The notes under the pieces were generated by a model. That model worked only from the letters and a program-made list of their open reading frames with translations. It was not told where the DNA came from and made no database searches. A stretch of 64,000 nt of DNA from Brevibacillus sp. (GTDB lineage Bacteria > Bacillota > Bacilli > Brevibacillales > Brevibacillaceae). Shown here one piece after another: positions 18,745 to 28,491 of this stretch (position 1 is its first letter; the number at the start of each line of letters is the position of its first letter). Made by a program: the position numbers and the translations under genes. Where the stretch lies: assembly GCA_017656235.1 (NCBI GenBank), contig JACDOF010000001.1, positions 868,001-932,000 on the forward strand, in the 5' to 3' direction.

Positions 18745-20031
18745 CTACCTGCCCACACCGGTATAGGCAAATCCGAGCGCAAGCAACTGCTGTTTGGGCC
18801 AGGCATTGCGTCCGTCAAACAAGACCGGGCGGGCCATGACTTCCCGTACACGAACCCAATCCAGATCGGTTACTTCCGGCCATTCCGTAAGCAGAATGGC
18901 TGCTTCCGCATCTGCCAAGGCTTCGTAGGGATCGGCAGCCAGCGGAAGGGACGGAAACAAGCGGCGCACCGCATCCATTGCCGCCGGGTCATATGCGCAC
19001 AGACGGGCGCCGGCTTCAAGCAGCTTCGAGATGATGGTGAGCGATGGAGCCTCCCGGATATCGTCCGTACCCGGCTTGAAAGAAAGACCCAGGAGGGCGA
19101 TCTGTCTGCCGCCCACTCCCTGCAGCCGCTCCTCTACCAAACGGAAAAACCAGTGGGGCTGACTTTCGTTCACCTCCCGAACCTGCTTGATAATGGCGAG
19201 CTCCACATCTGCCTGCTGCGCAGCCCACAGGATTGCCGCTGTATCTTTGGGAAAACAAGAACCGCCAAAGCCGACTCCAGCCTGCAAAAAATGCGGACCG
19301 ATCCGCACGTCCAGTCCCATCCCGGCTGCTACTTCACTTACATCCGCGCCAATCTCGTGACAGTAGCGGGCCAACTCGTTCATAAAAGAAATGCGTGTGG
19401 CCAAAAACGCATTGGCGGCGTACTTGATCATTTCCGCGTTGCGCGGCCGGGTGATGACAAAAGGAGCGTCGAACGGGCGAAACAGCTCCTGCAGCACTTG
19501 AATCGCCCGAGCAGAATCGGAGCCAATGACGATCCGGTCAGGTTTGAGCGCATCAGCCAGCGCACTCCCTTCCCGCAAGAACTCCGGGTTGACCGCCAGT
19601 GAGATATGCGGATAGGCAGCGAACCGGATTGCCTCTCTCTCGGTCGTACCGGGCGGAACCGTACTTTTGATGACGATCACGCGCGGCTTGTCTGAATGTG
19701 CGGCCAGCGCCCGCAGTTGCTCCAGCACCTCATCCAACTGGGTTAAGTCAGCTTGTCCATCACTTGATGACGGCGTGCCGACGCAGAGCAGGATGACGTC
19801 CGCTGGCCCGACTCCGTCGAGAAGCGAGTCGTGAAAACGGACGTCTCCTCTGGCCAGCAATTGGCGAAGCGCTGATTCCAGTTCCGGCTCGTAGAAGGGG
19901 AGCTTTCCCTCTCGCAGCAGCTCCAGTTTATGCCGAGCCCTGTCGATCCCGGTCACGGCGAACCCTTTTAAACCAAGCGCAGTCAGCGTAGCAGCCCCCA
20001 TGTATCCTATGCCGACGACTGCGATGTTCAT
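18745..20031 (-). CDS. UDP-glucose/GDP-mannose dehydrogenase-family enzyme
   Basis: 428 residues. The N-terminal Rossmann motif is IAVVGIGYMGAATLTALGLKG, and the catalytic cysteine sits in GVGFGGSCFPKDT near residue 260. The C-terminal UDP-binding domain ends with LLTEWPEVTDLDW. Such enzymes oxidise UDP-glucose (or a similar nucleotide sugar) to the uronic acid for surface polysaccharides. No glycosyltransferase or other sugar gene is nearby, so the pathway is open. The frame is open to 20184, but AGGAG 8 bases before the ATG at 20031 and the Rossmann start decide it. Confidence 0.93.
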   Translation of the reverse strand: MNIAVVGIGYMGAATLTALGLKGFAVTGIDRARHKLELLREGKLPFYEPELESALRQLLARGDVRFHDSLLDGVGPADVILLCVGTPSSSDGQADLTQLDEVLEQLRALAAHSDKPRVIVIKSTVPPGTTEREAIRFAAYPHISLAVNPEFLREGSALADALKPDRIVIGSDSARAIQVLQELFRPFDAPFVITRPRNAEMIKYAANAFLATRISFMNELARYCHEIGADVSEVAAGMGLDVRIGPHFLQAGVGFGGSCFPKDTAAILWAAQQADVELAIIKQVREVNESQPHWFFRLVEERLQGVGGRQIALLGLSFKPGTDDIREAPSLTIISKLLEAGARLCAYDPAAMDAVRRLFPSLPLAADPYEALADAEAAILLTEWPEVTDLDWVRVREVMARPVLFDGRNAWPKQQLLALGFAYTGVGR

Positions 20032-20054
20032 TCCATCAACTCCTGTCAGGGGAC

Positions 20055-20357
20055 CTACCTCTCTCGTCGGGACTCCCATTCTTTTTTGAGCGACAACACC
20101 ACTTGATACAAGTGTTCCCTCTCTTTTTCCATCTCTTCCTGAAATTGCTCCCACTCCTGTTGATAACGTTCCAGTTCCGAGCAAACTTGTTGAAGCTGCT
20201 CCTCCATCCGGCGAATTCTTTCCTCCTGGGTCGTTTCCTCTTCGGGCATCTTTTTGACAAACGCCGTCTGTCCAACAGCATGCTCGACTTCAAATGATCC
20301 GCGAAACACCCCTGGAGTAATCCAATAACCGGTCTGGCTGTGCTTCTGTCTAGCCAT
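20055..20357 (-). CDS. Coiled-coil protein of unknown function
   Basis: 100 residues. The first ~40 are globular (RQKHSQTGYWITPGVFRGSF); residues ~42-100 form a glutamate/arginine-rich helix with heptad spacing (RIRRMEEQLQQVCSELERY, then EEMEKEREHLYQVVLSLKKEW), a likely coiled coil. GGAGG is 8 bases before the ATG at 20357; the longer open frame lacks a better site. It ends 23 bp before the dehydrogenase start and follows dnaD, in the position where B. subtilis has nth. No function assigned. Confidence 0.8.
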   Translation of the reverse strand: MARQKHSQTGYWITPGVFRGSFEVEHAVGQTAFVKKMPEEETTQEERIRRMEEQLQQVCSELERYQQEWEQFQEEMEKEREHLYQVVLSLKKEWESRRER

Positions 20358-20454
20358 GGATCCTACCTCCCTGACGGTCATTTCCCTATATGCTATGACG
20401 CATGGTGCGCCAAGGTACATTTCAACGAAGAAAAAGCCGTCGTGATCACCAGGA

Positions 20455-21138
20455 TCATAACGGCTGTCGCTGATCGCTCGGGGCGATATGGCGTCGAAAA
20501 CGCAAGCTGTAATTTCGTGCTTCCTCGGCACTGTTGATCTTTTGCCGCTGCCACTCCAACAAGATGCGGTCTATGTAGCGAATGTACAGCTTCCCCACTG
20601 CTTGAGCCTCGCGCAAAGCGGTCAGAATCAACTCTTCCGGGTACTTGTCCTCCTCTACCCAAATGTGCAGGGTTTCGATTTCAAACGGCGAAAGCGGACG
20701 ACCAAAAGTCTGTTCAAAATGGTTGTACAAGCCTTTGCTGCAGATAGCTCCCGCAGCCGCTCCCCGCGGACTGGACACCGATTCCATCACCGCAAGCTGT
20801 TCCTCTTTCAAGCACTGGGCCAGCCTGCGGTAAAGCGGCTCCAAATTGTAGCTTTCATAGCGCATGCCGGTCTGTCGGTCCACTTCCTCATCGATGGTCA
20901 ACCACTCTTCCTTGATCAGTTTCTGCAGCAGTTGAATCAACCGCATGCTTGGCATCGACAAGCGTTCTTCCAACTGTTGAATGGTGGGAAAGTAATTTCC
21001 TACCTGCTGGAAAGACAAGAGGTGGATGATCAGCATCATCTCTTCGTCTGTAAGCGACATACGTTTATACGTTTTTAGCAGCAGATTGGAGACAGACGTT
21101 GCCCCTTCTTTCAGTATTTGAAAAATTTGTCGATCCAT
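20455..21138 (-). CDS. dnaD: DnaD-domain primosome protein
   Basis: 227 residues. Residues 1-100 are the winged-helix DnaD N-domain (MSLTDEEMMLIIHLLSFQQ, then PTIQQLEERLSMPSMRLIQ). Residues ~125-210 are the DnaD/DnaB-like C-domain (FEQTFGRPLSPFEIETLHIW; YIDRILLEWQRQKI). In B. subtilis, DnaD helps load the replicative helicase at oriC and at restart sites. The gene follows asnS on the same strand, as in B. subtilis, though a terminator lies between them. Confidence 0.93.
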   Translation of the reverse strand: MDRQIFQILKEGATSVSNLLLKTYKRMSLTDEEMMLIIHLLSFQQVGNYFPTIQQLEERLSMPSMRLIQLLQKLIKEEWLTIDEEVDRQTGMRYESYNLEPLYRRLAQCLKEEQLAVMESVSSPRGAAAGAICSKGLYNHFEQTFGRPLSPFEIETLHIWVEEDKYPEELILTALREAQAVGKLYIRYIDRILLEWQRQKINSAEEARNYSLRFRRHIAPSDQRQPL

Positions 21139-21209
21139 GACGTCTGTTCACCTCTCACTACATTATAGCAACTGCAGCCATAAAAGCCCATACAAAGAAC
21201 GACCAGGAC

Positions 21210-21257
21210 GTAAAATAAAAAATAAAATAGGACAGCCCGCAGACGGCGGGACTGTCC
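21210..21257 (-). terminator. asnS terminator
   Basis: Leftward, GGACAG-T-CCCGC pairs with GCGGG-CTGTCC (21230-21257; 11 pairs, one bulge) and is followed by TATTTTATTTTTTATTTT. It lies 22 bases after the asnS stop. Confidence 0.85.
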
Positions 21258-21279
21258 GGTCAACGAGTCAGTCGGCTGC

Positions 21280-22569
<1,290 letters not shown>

Positions 22570-22651
22570 TTCCCTTAACCTCCATTCCGGTCAATCGCCT
22601 AATCCATTATACTATCCGGACCAGTCCGATTCAAACGCAAATAAAAGGAAC

Positions 22652-22696
22652 CCCCTCCGATCGGAAAAGGATTTCTCTTCCTTCCCGCTGGAGGGG
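22652..22696 (-). terminator. aspB terminator
   Basis: CCCCTCC/GGAGGGG forms the outer stem and GGAAGGA/TCCTTTTCC an inner stem; leftward it ends in TTCCTTTTATTTG. It lies 32 bases after the aspB stop and separates aspB from asnS. Confidence 0.75.
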
Positions 22697-22727
22697 ACTC
22701 GTTCACAAAACGGGCAGCCAGGCCTGT

Positions 22728-23906
22728 TTACCGACCCTCTACGAATCGCTTGATCCGGCCGATTCCTTTTTCCAATTGTTCCATGGAAGCCGCGTATGAA
22801 ATGCGGATGTTGTCCTTCACACCAAAGCCGCTGCCAGGAACGACGGCAACCTTTTCCTGTTCCAACAGCGCTTCGCACCATTTGTCCACGTCGGTGTACC
22901 CCATTTTTTGCATGGCCCTGGATACATTGGGAAAAACGTAAAAGGCCCCTTCCGGTTTCAGGCAGCTTATCCCGTCAATTTCATTGAGCAGTTCAACGAC
23001 ACGATCACGTCTTTTGACAAATTCCTGCTTCATCTTCTCCAAAGGTTCCTGCGTACCGGCAAGCGCAGCCAGTGCGCCGTACTGGGCAAAAGAGGTAGGA
23101 TTGGAGGTACTGTGACTGGACAGGTCGACCATAGCCTGAATCAACTGCTCATTACCGGCGGCATACCCCATTCGCCAACCGGTCATCGAATAAGGCTTTG
23201 ACATACCGTTGATGATGACGGTGTTTTCGTACGCTTCCTTGCTGAACGTGGCGACACTGACGTGGCTGTGACCATCGTAGATGAGTTTCTCATAGATCTC
23301 ATCGGAAACCATCAGAACCCCATGCGAGAGGCACACGTCGGCAATCGCTTCCAGTTCCTTGCGGGTATATATGCTGCCGGTCGGATTGCTGGGAGAATTG
23401 ATCACGATCGCTCGCGTACGGGGTGTAATGGCCGCTTTCACCTGATCTGCGGTCACTTTGAACCCATTTGTTTCGGCCCCTTCTATAAACACCGGCACAC
23501 CATCTGCTACCTTGACCATTTCCGGGTAACTGACCCAGTAAGGAATTGGAATGATAACTTCGTCACCAGGGTTGAGCAGTGCCATGAACAAATTGTACAA
23601 TGCGTGCTTGCCCCCGTTGGTGACGATGATCTGTTTGGCGCTGTAGGAAAGGCCGTTGTCCCGCTCAAACTTGTCGCGAATCGCCTGGATAAGCTCGGGA
23701 ATCCCTCTAGCTGCCGTATATTTGGTCTTCCCTTCGCGCATGGCCTGCTCAGCCGCTGCGATGATGTGCTCCGGTGTATTGAAGTCAGGTTCACCCGCTC
23801 CCAAACCTACCACGTCAACCCCCTGCCGCTTCAGCTCGTTGGCTTTCGCCGTGATGGCCAACGTCGGGGAAGGGGAAAGAACTGTGACTCGCTTCGCTAG
23901 TTTCAT
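22728..23906 (-). CDS. aspB: Aspartate aminotransferase
   Basis: 392 residues of the class I/II PLP transaminases. The PLP lysine is in GMSKPYSMTGWRMGYAAG. Other conserved parts are VGLGAGEPDFNTPEH, INSPSNPTG and SDEIYEKLIYDG. It interconverts aspartate and oxaloacetate. The frame is open to 23981, but GAGGAGG stands 11-12 bases before the ATG at 23906, where the family sequence MKLAKRV begins. Gene order ypmB-aspB-asnS is conserved in B. subtilis; here a repeat protein and an FtsH-like pair are inserted between ypmB and aspB. Confidence 0.96.
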   Translation of the reverse strand: MKLAKRVTVLSPSPTLAITAKANELKRQGVDVVGLGAGEPDFNTPEHIIAAAEQAMREGKTKYTAARGIPELIQAIRDKFERDNGLSYSAKQIIVTNGGKHALYNLFMALLNPGDEVIIPIPYWVSYPEMVKVADGVPVFIEGAETNGFKVTADQVKAAITPRTRAIVINSPSNPTGSIYTRKELEAIADVCLSHGVLMVSDEIYEKLIYDGHSHVSVATFSKEAYENTVIINGMSKPYSMTGWRMGYAAGNEQLIQAMVDLSSHSTSNPTSFAQYGALAALAGTQEPLEKMKQEFVKRRDRVVELLNEIDGISCLKPEGAFYVFPNVSRAMQKMGYTDVDKWCEALLEQEKVAVVPGSGFGVKDNIRISYAASMEQLEKGIGRIKRFVEGR

Positions 23907-24042
23907 GGAAACGTAAACCTCCTCTGAAAAGGTAACGTAAGTATTATTATGTAATCTCAATCCATATCCAATTATACGCATAGCCTACCACACCTTTACG
24001 TGCTTGTATAGGTAGGTTTTCTCCTTCAGCAGAAAAAACAGA

Positions 24043-24078
24043 TCGCCCCCCTGTTCTCATGCCCGCTAGGGGGGGCGA
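24043..24078 (-). terminator. Terminator of the decapeptide-repeat gene
   Basis: A 9-bp G/C-rich stem (TCGCCCCCC with GGGGGGCGA) and an 18-base loop, followed leftward by TCTGTTTTTTC. It begins four bases after the stop codon. Confidence 0.85.
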
Positions 24079-24082
24079 CTGC

Positions 24083-26032
24083 TCAAACCTCCGTCTGTTG
24101 GTCATCTGTTCCAACATCTGGCGTTTGTTTACGGGATTCCTTTGTTTGTTTTCCAAAGGCAATCCAGTATATCATTCCTTCCTGGTGGCTGCTTTCTCCC
24201 TGACGAATCACCGTCAGCATTGCTCTATCCGCGGTCTTCCATTTCAATGTCGCAAATGATCGGTACAGATTGGTCATTGCCACGATCCCGTACTCAGCGT
24301 CGGCAAACGGTTCATCCAGTTGGACCAGCACGTCGGTCGACATTTCACTCTCTTCCACGTTAAAGAGTACCATTCCAAACTGTTGCATTGTATTCTCTCT
24401 TGCTTTTACCGTCTGAACCGGAACAAACGACAGCTTTTCCGGCGTAATGGAGGAATCTTGCAGTTTGCTGCCGGAGACAGCCTGGTTCTGAATGTGAACC
24501 GTGCTGACAGATTCAGGAGCGATGTGCTGGGTGTATACAGATCTGTCGGCAAGCTTCTCCTTGGTCACGGAGCCATGACTGAGATGTTGGCTTTTGACGG
24601 ATTCCATCGCCAGCTTCTGGGAAGTGACGCTGTAATCAGCCAATTTGCCGCTCGTGACGCAGAAATCGGTCAATTTGTCGGTAGAAACCGATTCAGGGGC
24701 CAGCTTGGAGGTGGTCACAGCATGCTCGCCAATCTGGTTGGTTTGCACCGCTCCGTCTACCAAATGTCTGCGGTCGATGGAGCGATCCTTGATGTGCTCT
24801 GTGGTGACCGCTCCCTTGTTCAGTTTTTCAGCCGTAATCACCCCGTCTTGGAGGTGATGGGCCATGATCGCATCCTCGGAAAGATGGGCGGAATAAATGC
24901 TTTGTTCGGCGATTTTTTCCGAGGTCACGGCATTGTTGGCGATTTTGCTGGTGGTCACCTGTTGGTCCCCGATCTTTTTGTGAGTGATCAGGTAGTCGTG
25001 CAGATGACGTGTCTGTATCGAAAACGGCTGCAGGTGCAAATCTGACACGACTTCCCTCGCAAGCTTCGTCGCCGTCACCGACTGATCGGCGAGATGTTCA
25101 CTGGTCACACTCTGCCGGGCCAGAATATCGCTGGTCACCACACCATTCTTCAAATGTCGGGTATCAATCCCATCTTCGGCCAGGTGTTCGCCCGAGATGG
25201 CTCTGGCCGCGATATGCTCCCGCAGGACAGCTCCCTCCGCAAGATGGAACGACTGTACGACATGGTGCTTCAGGTGTTCCTGTCCTACCGAGCCACTGGC
25301 CAGTTTATCAGCGGTGACGGCTCTGTCCCGGATTTTGTCGGTCGTAACCACTTCAGGAGCCAGTTTGGCGTTGTTAATAATCCCGTTGGCAAGGTGATGG
25401 GTCTGAATGTTTCCCGGCTTGATTTTCTCGGCAGTGACCGACTGTTCTTGCAATAGATCGGTTGTGATGCACTGTGGATGGAGATGCTTTGTGCCAATCG
25501 ATCCTTCCGCAATTTTCATGGAGTCAATCGTCTTGTCGGCCAGCTTCTCCGAGGTGATGCTGTTGTTCATCAACTTCTCGCCAGAAATGGTCCGATCCTG
25601 AATTTTTACGCCCGAGATGGCGTAGTTGGCGATATGCTGTTCTTCTATGGCCATCGCCGCAATCTTGCTGGAAGTAACGCTGTGATTCGCCAATTTGTTG
25701 CTGTTGACGGCGTAATCCTTGAGCGCTTCCGTGTCGATGCTCCCGGTTTTCAGTTTGGACGAATCGATCGCCCGGTTGGCAATCTTCTCTGTTGTCACAG
25801 CCTGATCGGTAATGTCGTCCGTATAGATAAAAGCGACTTGTTGCTCTCCCTTTCGTTCCTTGACCACTTTGCTATAACTCTTTTGATTAGAAGCTGCTGG
25901 CCGGGGCGAGGACATCTGTGACGGCTCACTAGCGGAGTCATCAATTTCTTCGAGCCACTCCAGATCGATCGGCTTGCGCGCTACTGCTGCCTTTTTGCGC
26001 TTTGCGGTTGACCTTCCGTTTTGCTTGGCCAT
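24083..26032 (-). CDS. Large decapeptide-repeat protein, WIAG-tail type
   Basis: 649 residues in three parts. Residues 1-75 are basic, then linker-like, with no signal peptide. Residues 76-535 are 46 ten-residue repeats with no insertion or deletion. The pattern is x-x-[SA]-[VI]-[TS]-[TS]-x-[KH]-[LI]-A, e.g. DQSVTATKLA and NNAVTSEKIA. The last 114 residues are globular and contain MIYWIAFGK, close to the signature of 'WIAG-tail' proteins of spore-formers. The repeats suggest a beta-helix or rod. A strong terminator follows, so it is its own unit. Function unknown; a spore-surface or structural role is only a guess. Confidence 0.85.
   Translation of the reverse strand: MAKQNGRSTAKRKKAAVARKPIDLEWLEEIDDSASEPSQMSSPRPAASNQKSYSKVVKERKGEQQVAFIYTDDITDQAVTTEKIANRAIDSSKLKTGSIDTEALKDYAVNSNKLANHSVTSSKIAAMAIEEQHIANYAISGVKIQDRTISGEKLMNNSITSEKLADKTIDSMKIAEGSIGTKHLHPQCITTDLLQEQSVTAEKIKPGNIQTHHLANGIINNAKLAPEVVTTDKIRDRAVTADKLASGSVGQEHLKHHVVQSFHLAEGAVLREHIAARAISGEHLAEDGIDTRHLKNGVVTSDILARQSVTSEHLADQSVTATKLAREVVSDLHLQPFSIQTRHLHDYLITHKKIGDQQVTTSKIANNAVTSEKIAEQSIYSAHLSEDAIMAHHLQDGVITAEKLNKGAVTTEHIKDRSIDRRHLVDGAVQTNQIGEHAVTTSKLAPESVSTDKLTDFCVTSGKLADYSVTSQKLAMESVKSQHLSHGSVTKEKLADRSVYTQHIAPESVSTVHIQNQAVSGSKLQDSSITPEKLSFVPVQTVKARENTMQQFGMVLFNVEESEMSTDVLVQLDEPFADAEYGIVAMTNLYRSFATLKWKTADRAMLTVIRQGESSHQEGMIYWIAFGKQTKESRKQTPDVGTDDQQTEV
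24428..25807 (-). repeat. 46 tandem 30-bp coding repeats
   Basis: The DNA behind the 46 decapeptides, exactly 1380 bp. The repeats are diverged at DNA level (many synonymous and surface changes) while the hydrophobic positions 4 and 9 and the Lys/His at position 8 are kept. This points to old, selected repeats rather than a recent slippage expansion. It is not a CRISPR array. Confidence 0.9.
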
Positions 26033-26204
26033 TCCTCTCGCCTTCCTTCTCTAAAATCTTCGTACCATGTCATTTCATAACATATTCATTTGCTCCTATT
26101 GCGGGCACTGCTACCGCGACAATTAGGTACATGTATCATGCGAGGGGTTACACGATTACACGGACTCAACCTGAGTGGATGCTCTTTGCATTTCTCCTCT
26201 GCAC

Positions 26205-26240
26205 AAAAAAACCGCCAGAGCCAATATCATGCCCTGGCGG
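26205..26240 (-). terminator. Terminator of the FtsH-like gene
   Basis: CCGCCAG/CTGGCGG stem (26212-26240) followed leftward by TTTTTTT, 15 bases after the stop at 26255. The remaining ~165 bases up to the repeat gene show no other feature I can support. Confidence 0.85.
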
Positions 26241-26254
26241 ATCTCCTATCGTGC

Positions 26255-27763
26255 TTACCCGATCAATTCTGCTGCCGGTTCTGCCTGTTCAAGCAGGCGG
26301 CGGAAAACATCTCCGCTGAGGACCTCCTGCTCCAGCAAGATTTGCAGACTACCCGTAAAGACCGAGTCGAACTGCCGCAGCAGGCGGCGTGTCCGGTCAA
26401 GCAGTTCTTCTATTATCCGGTTCACTTCTTCGTGCACCTGTGATTTGGCGATGTACGAGAGATGGACAATTCCCAACCGGGACATCCCGCTTTGCACAAT
26501 TTCGTGGGCCATGGCCAAAGCCTGCTCAAAATCGTTTTTGGAACCTGTGCTTCGTCCGCCGTAGTAGATTTCTTCGGCAACGGCACCACCCAGGCAGACC
26601 ATGATCTGCTCCTCCAACGCTTCTTTGGTGTAGAGATAGCGATCCTCCAACGGATTTTGCCGCACATACCCCAACGCTTGTCCACGCGGTGTAAGCGTAA
26701 CCTGGGATACCGAGCCAGGCCGGATGAATTCGCTGACGATCGCATGGCCCAATTCATGAATGGCTACGCGCCGTTTCTCTTCATCAGATGCTTCCCGGTC
26801 CGTTTGTTCCCCCATCATTACCTTGTCCACGGCCATTGCAAAGTGGCGCTTTTCGATCCGTTGGGCCTGTTCTCGCATCGCGTAGATGGCGGCCTCGTTC
26901 ACCACGCTTTCCAACTGGGCACCGGAGAACCCGAACGTCTCCTGCGCGATTTTTTCCAGCTCGACCTCATCGGCCAGCGGCTTGTTGGCAGTGTGTATCC
27001 GCAGGATCTGCTCCCGCGCCTGTTTGTCAGGCAGATCGACGACAATATGCCGATCAAACCGGCCAGGCCGAAGCAGAGCAGGATCCAGCATATCTTTGCG
27101 GTTGGTAGCCGCGATCAGCAGGATGCGCGGTTTTTCCTCGGCCACAATCCCGTCCATCTCCGTCAGCAGCTGGTTCAGCGTCTGGTCGTACTCACGCTGC
27201 TGCTGTCCATCCCGCTTGCCTCCGATCACATCAATCTCGTCGATAAAAATGATCCCGCTGTCCTGGCCGTTTTTTTCCGCAAGCTGCTTTACCTCACGAA
27301 ACAGTTCACGGACACGCTGGGCTCCCACGCCGACATACATCTCCACAAACTGTGAGCCGGATGCGGCCACAAAAGCGGAATTGGTATAGTTGGCCGCTGC
27401 TTTGGCCATCAGCGTTTTCCCGGTTCCGGGCGGACCGGTCAACAGCACTCCCTTGATCGGCCGGATTCCGTAATGAGCAATTTGGTCCTTCCTTATCAGA
27501 AAGTCAAGCGCCTCCATTAACTCACGCTTGGCACGCTCCTGACCGCCAATGTCGGCAAACTGCACATTGCTCTTGGGCACGACATGTTGCGAGCGCTTGC
27601 GCCGTCCTCCAGTGCCCAAACCCGTACCAGACTGCCGTGAAAGCAGAAAGTAAATCCCGACCAATACGGCCGCAAAGACAAGAAATGGCCCCACATTGAC
27701 GTTGAGAAAAAGCAGGAAGAGAATTACGCTAGGGACAATCCCATAGAGAATTTCCTTAACCAT
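26255..27763 (-). CDS. FtsH-like membrane AAA+ zinc protease lacking the extracytoplasmic domain
   Basis: 502 residues. Two membrane helices (about 7-22 and 25-42) are joined by only a few residues, so the usual ~70-residue outer domain of FtsH is missing. The AAA+ core is intact: GPPGTGKT at 110-117, pore loop FVEMYVG at 139-145, IIFIDEID at 171-178, and second region of homology ATNRKDMLDPALLRPGRFD. The protease has HELGH (336-340) and the third zinc ligand Asp in KNDFEQA (~411). It should degrade membrane or cytosolic proteins. The upstream gene overlaps it by 8 bases. It is separate from the housekeeping FtsH, and resembles YjoB-like or mitochondrial i-AAA forms. Confidence 0.92.
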   Translation of the reverse strand: MVKEILYGIVPSVILFLLFLNVNVGPFLVFAAVLVGIYFLLSRQSGTGLGTGGRRKRSQHVVPKSNVQFADIGGQERAKRELMEALDFLIRKDQIAHYGIRPIKGVLLTGPPGTGKTLMAKAAANYTNSAFVAASGSQFVEMYVGVGAQRVRELFREVKQLAEKNGQDSGIIFIDEIDVIGGKRDGQQQREYDQTLNQLLTEMDGIVAEEKPRILLIAATNRKDMLDPALLRPGRFDRHIVVDLPDKQAREQILRIHTANKPLADEVELEKIAQETFGFSGAQLESVVNEAAIYAMREQAQRIEKRHFAMAVDKVMMGEQTDREASDEEKRRVAIHELGHAIVSEFIRPGSVSQVTLTPRGQALGYVRQNPLEDRYLYTKEALEEQIMVCLGGAVAEEIYYGGRSTGSKNDFEQALAMAHEIVQSGMSRLGIVHLSYIAKSQVHEEVNRIIEELLDRTRRLLRQFDSVFTGSLQILLEQEVLSGDVFRRLLEQAEPAAELIG

Positions 27764-28286
27764 GGCTCGTCACCTCGCCATCCGCAACCTGGCGCGGCAC
27801 TACTTTAAAAAAATCGTCATCTCCGCGCTGCAAATAGATAAACACATGCTTCTCGTCCATTGCAGCCTTGGCCTTATCCAGTTGGTACATCTGCTGCCAG
27901 TTGTGCATCAACGCAGGAATCTTGCTGTACTGGTGAAGTTCGACCGCTTCCGTCAACGCAAAGATCCCATCCTGCCAGATGGCTTCCAGTTCGGGAGCGC
28001 GATTGGAGGTCTCCACGGTTACCTGCTTGTTGGGGGCAATCTGTTTCAGTTCCTCCATCAGTTGGCTGTATTCCAACGAGAACGCTTCCGGATTGATTAC
28101 TCTCAAAACGACACGTACCTGATCCTTGTTTACCTGTAAAGCGGCCAGCTCGGCCGACTTCAACTGCGTAATATGGTTTCGCAGCGGCTCTTCCACCTGC
28201 ATCTTCTGATACAGGAACCAACCGCCAAACAGGAGTGTGAACGTGGCTAGCATCGAGAGTAAAATCGGTACTACGCGCACTTTCAC
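27756..28286 (-). CDS. Single-pass membrane protein, probable partner of the FtsH-like protease
   Basis: 176 residues. One N-terminal helix (~6-27, VPILLSMLATFTLLFGGWFLY) and an outer domain of ~145 residues (LKSAELAALQVNKDQVRVVL ... WQDGIFALTEAVELHQYSKI). I recognise no family. The GTG start follows AGGAGGAGAATCT. Its last codons overlap the first of the FtsH-like gene (ATGGTTAA), so their translation is coupled. Since that protease has no outer domain, I infer that this protein supplies one or presents substrates. A terminator separates the pair from ypmB upstream. Confidence 0.8.
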   Translation of the reverse strand: MKVRVVPILLSMLATFTLLFGGWFLYQKMQVEEPLRNHITQLKSAELAALQVNKDQVRVVLRVINPEAFSLEYSQLMEELKQIAPNKQVTVETSNRAPELEAIWQDGIFALTEAVELHQYSKIPALMHNWQQMYQLDKAKAAMDEKHVFIYLQRGDDDFFKVVPRQVADGEVTSHG

Positions 28287-28455
28287 AGATTCTCCTCCTA
28301 TCTACCTGAGATCATATCATCCATCATTGTCTGTCGAATAGGGATCGACTTACAGTATATCACAATCGTATAGCATCCGTTGCATGTAGATCTTGGATGG
28401 TGTCTCCTGAGCTTCTCCTGTTTTCGCGTTTGTTTCAGCTGCCACAAAAGCAAAA

Positions 28456-28477
28456 AGAGAACCGGTTTCGGTTCTCT
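28456..28477 (-). terminator. ypmB terminator
   Basis: AGAGAACCG-N4-CGGTTCTCT, a perfect 9-bp stem followed leftward by TTTTGCTTTTG, 15 bases after the ypmB stop. Confidence 0.85.
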
Positions 28478-28491
28478 CAGATTGCAGCATC

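Noticed and set aside
22570-22727. T-box or riboswitch before asnS
   Set aside because: No T-box sequence or specifier stem; the structure found is the aspB terminator.
24428-25807. Regular 30-bp repeats considered as a CRISPR array
   Set aside because: Repeats are diverged, have no spacers and encode a continuous protein.
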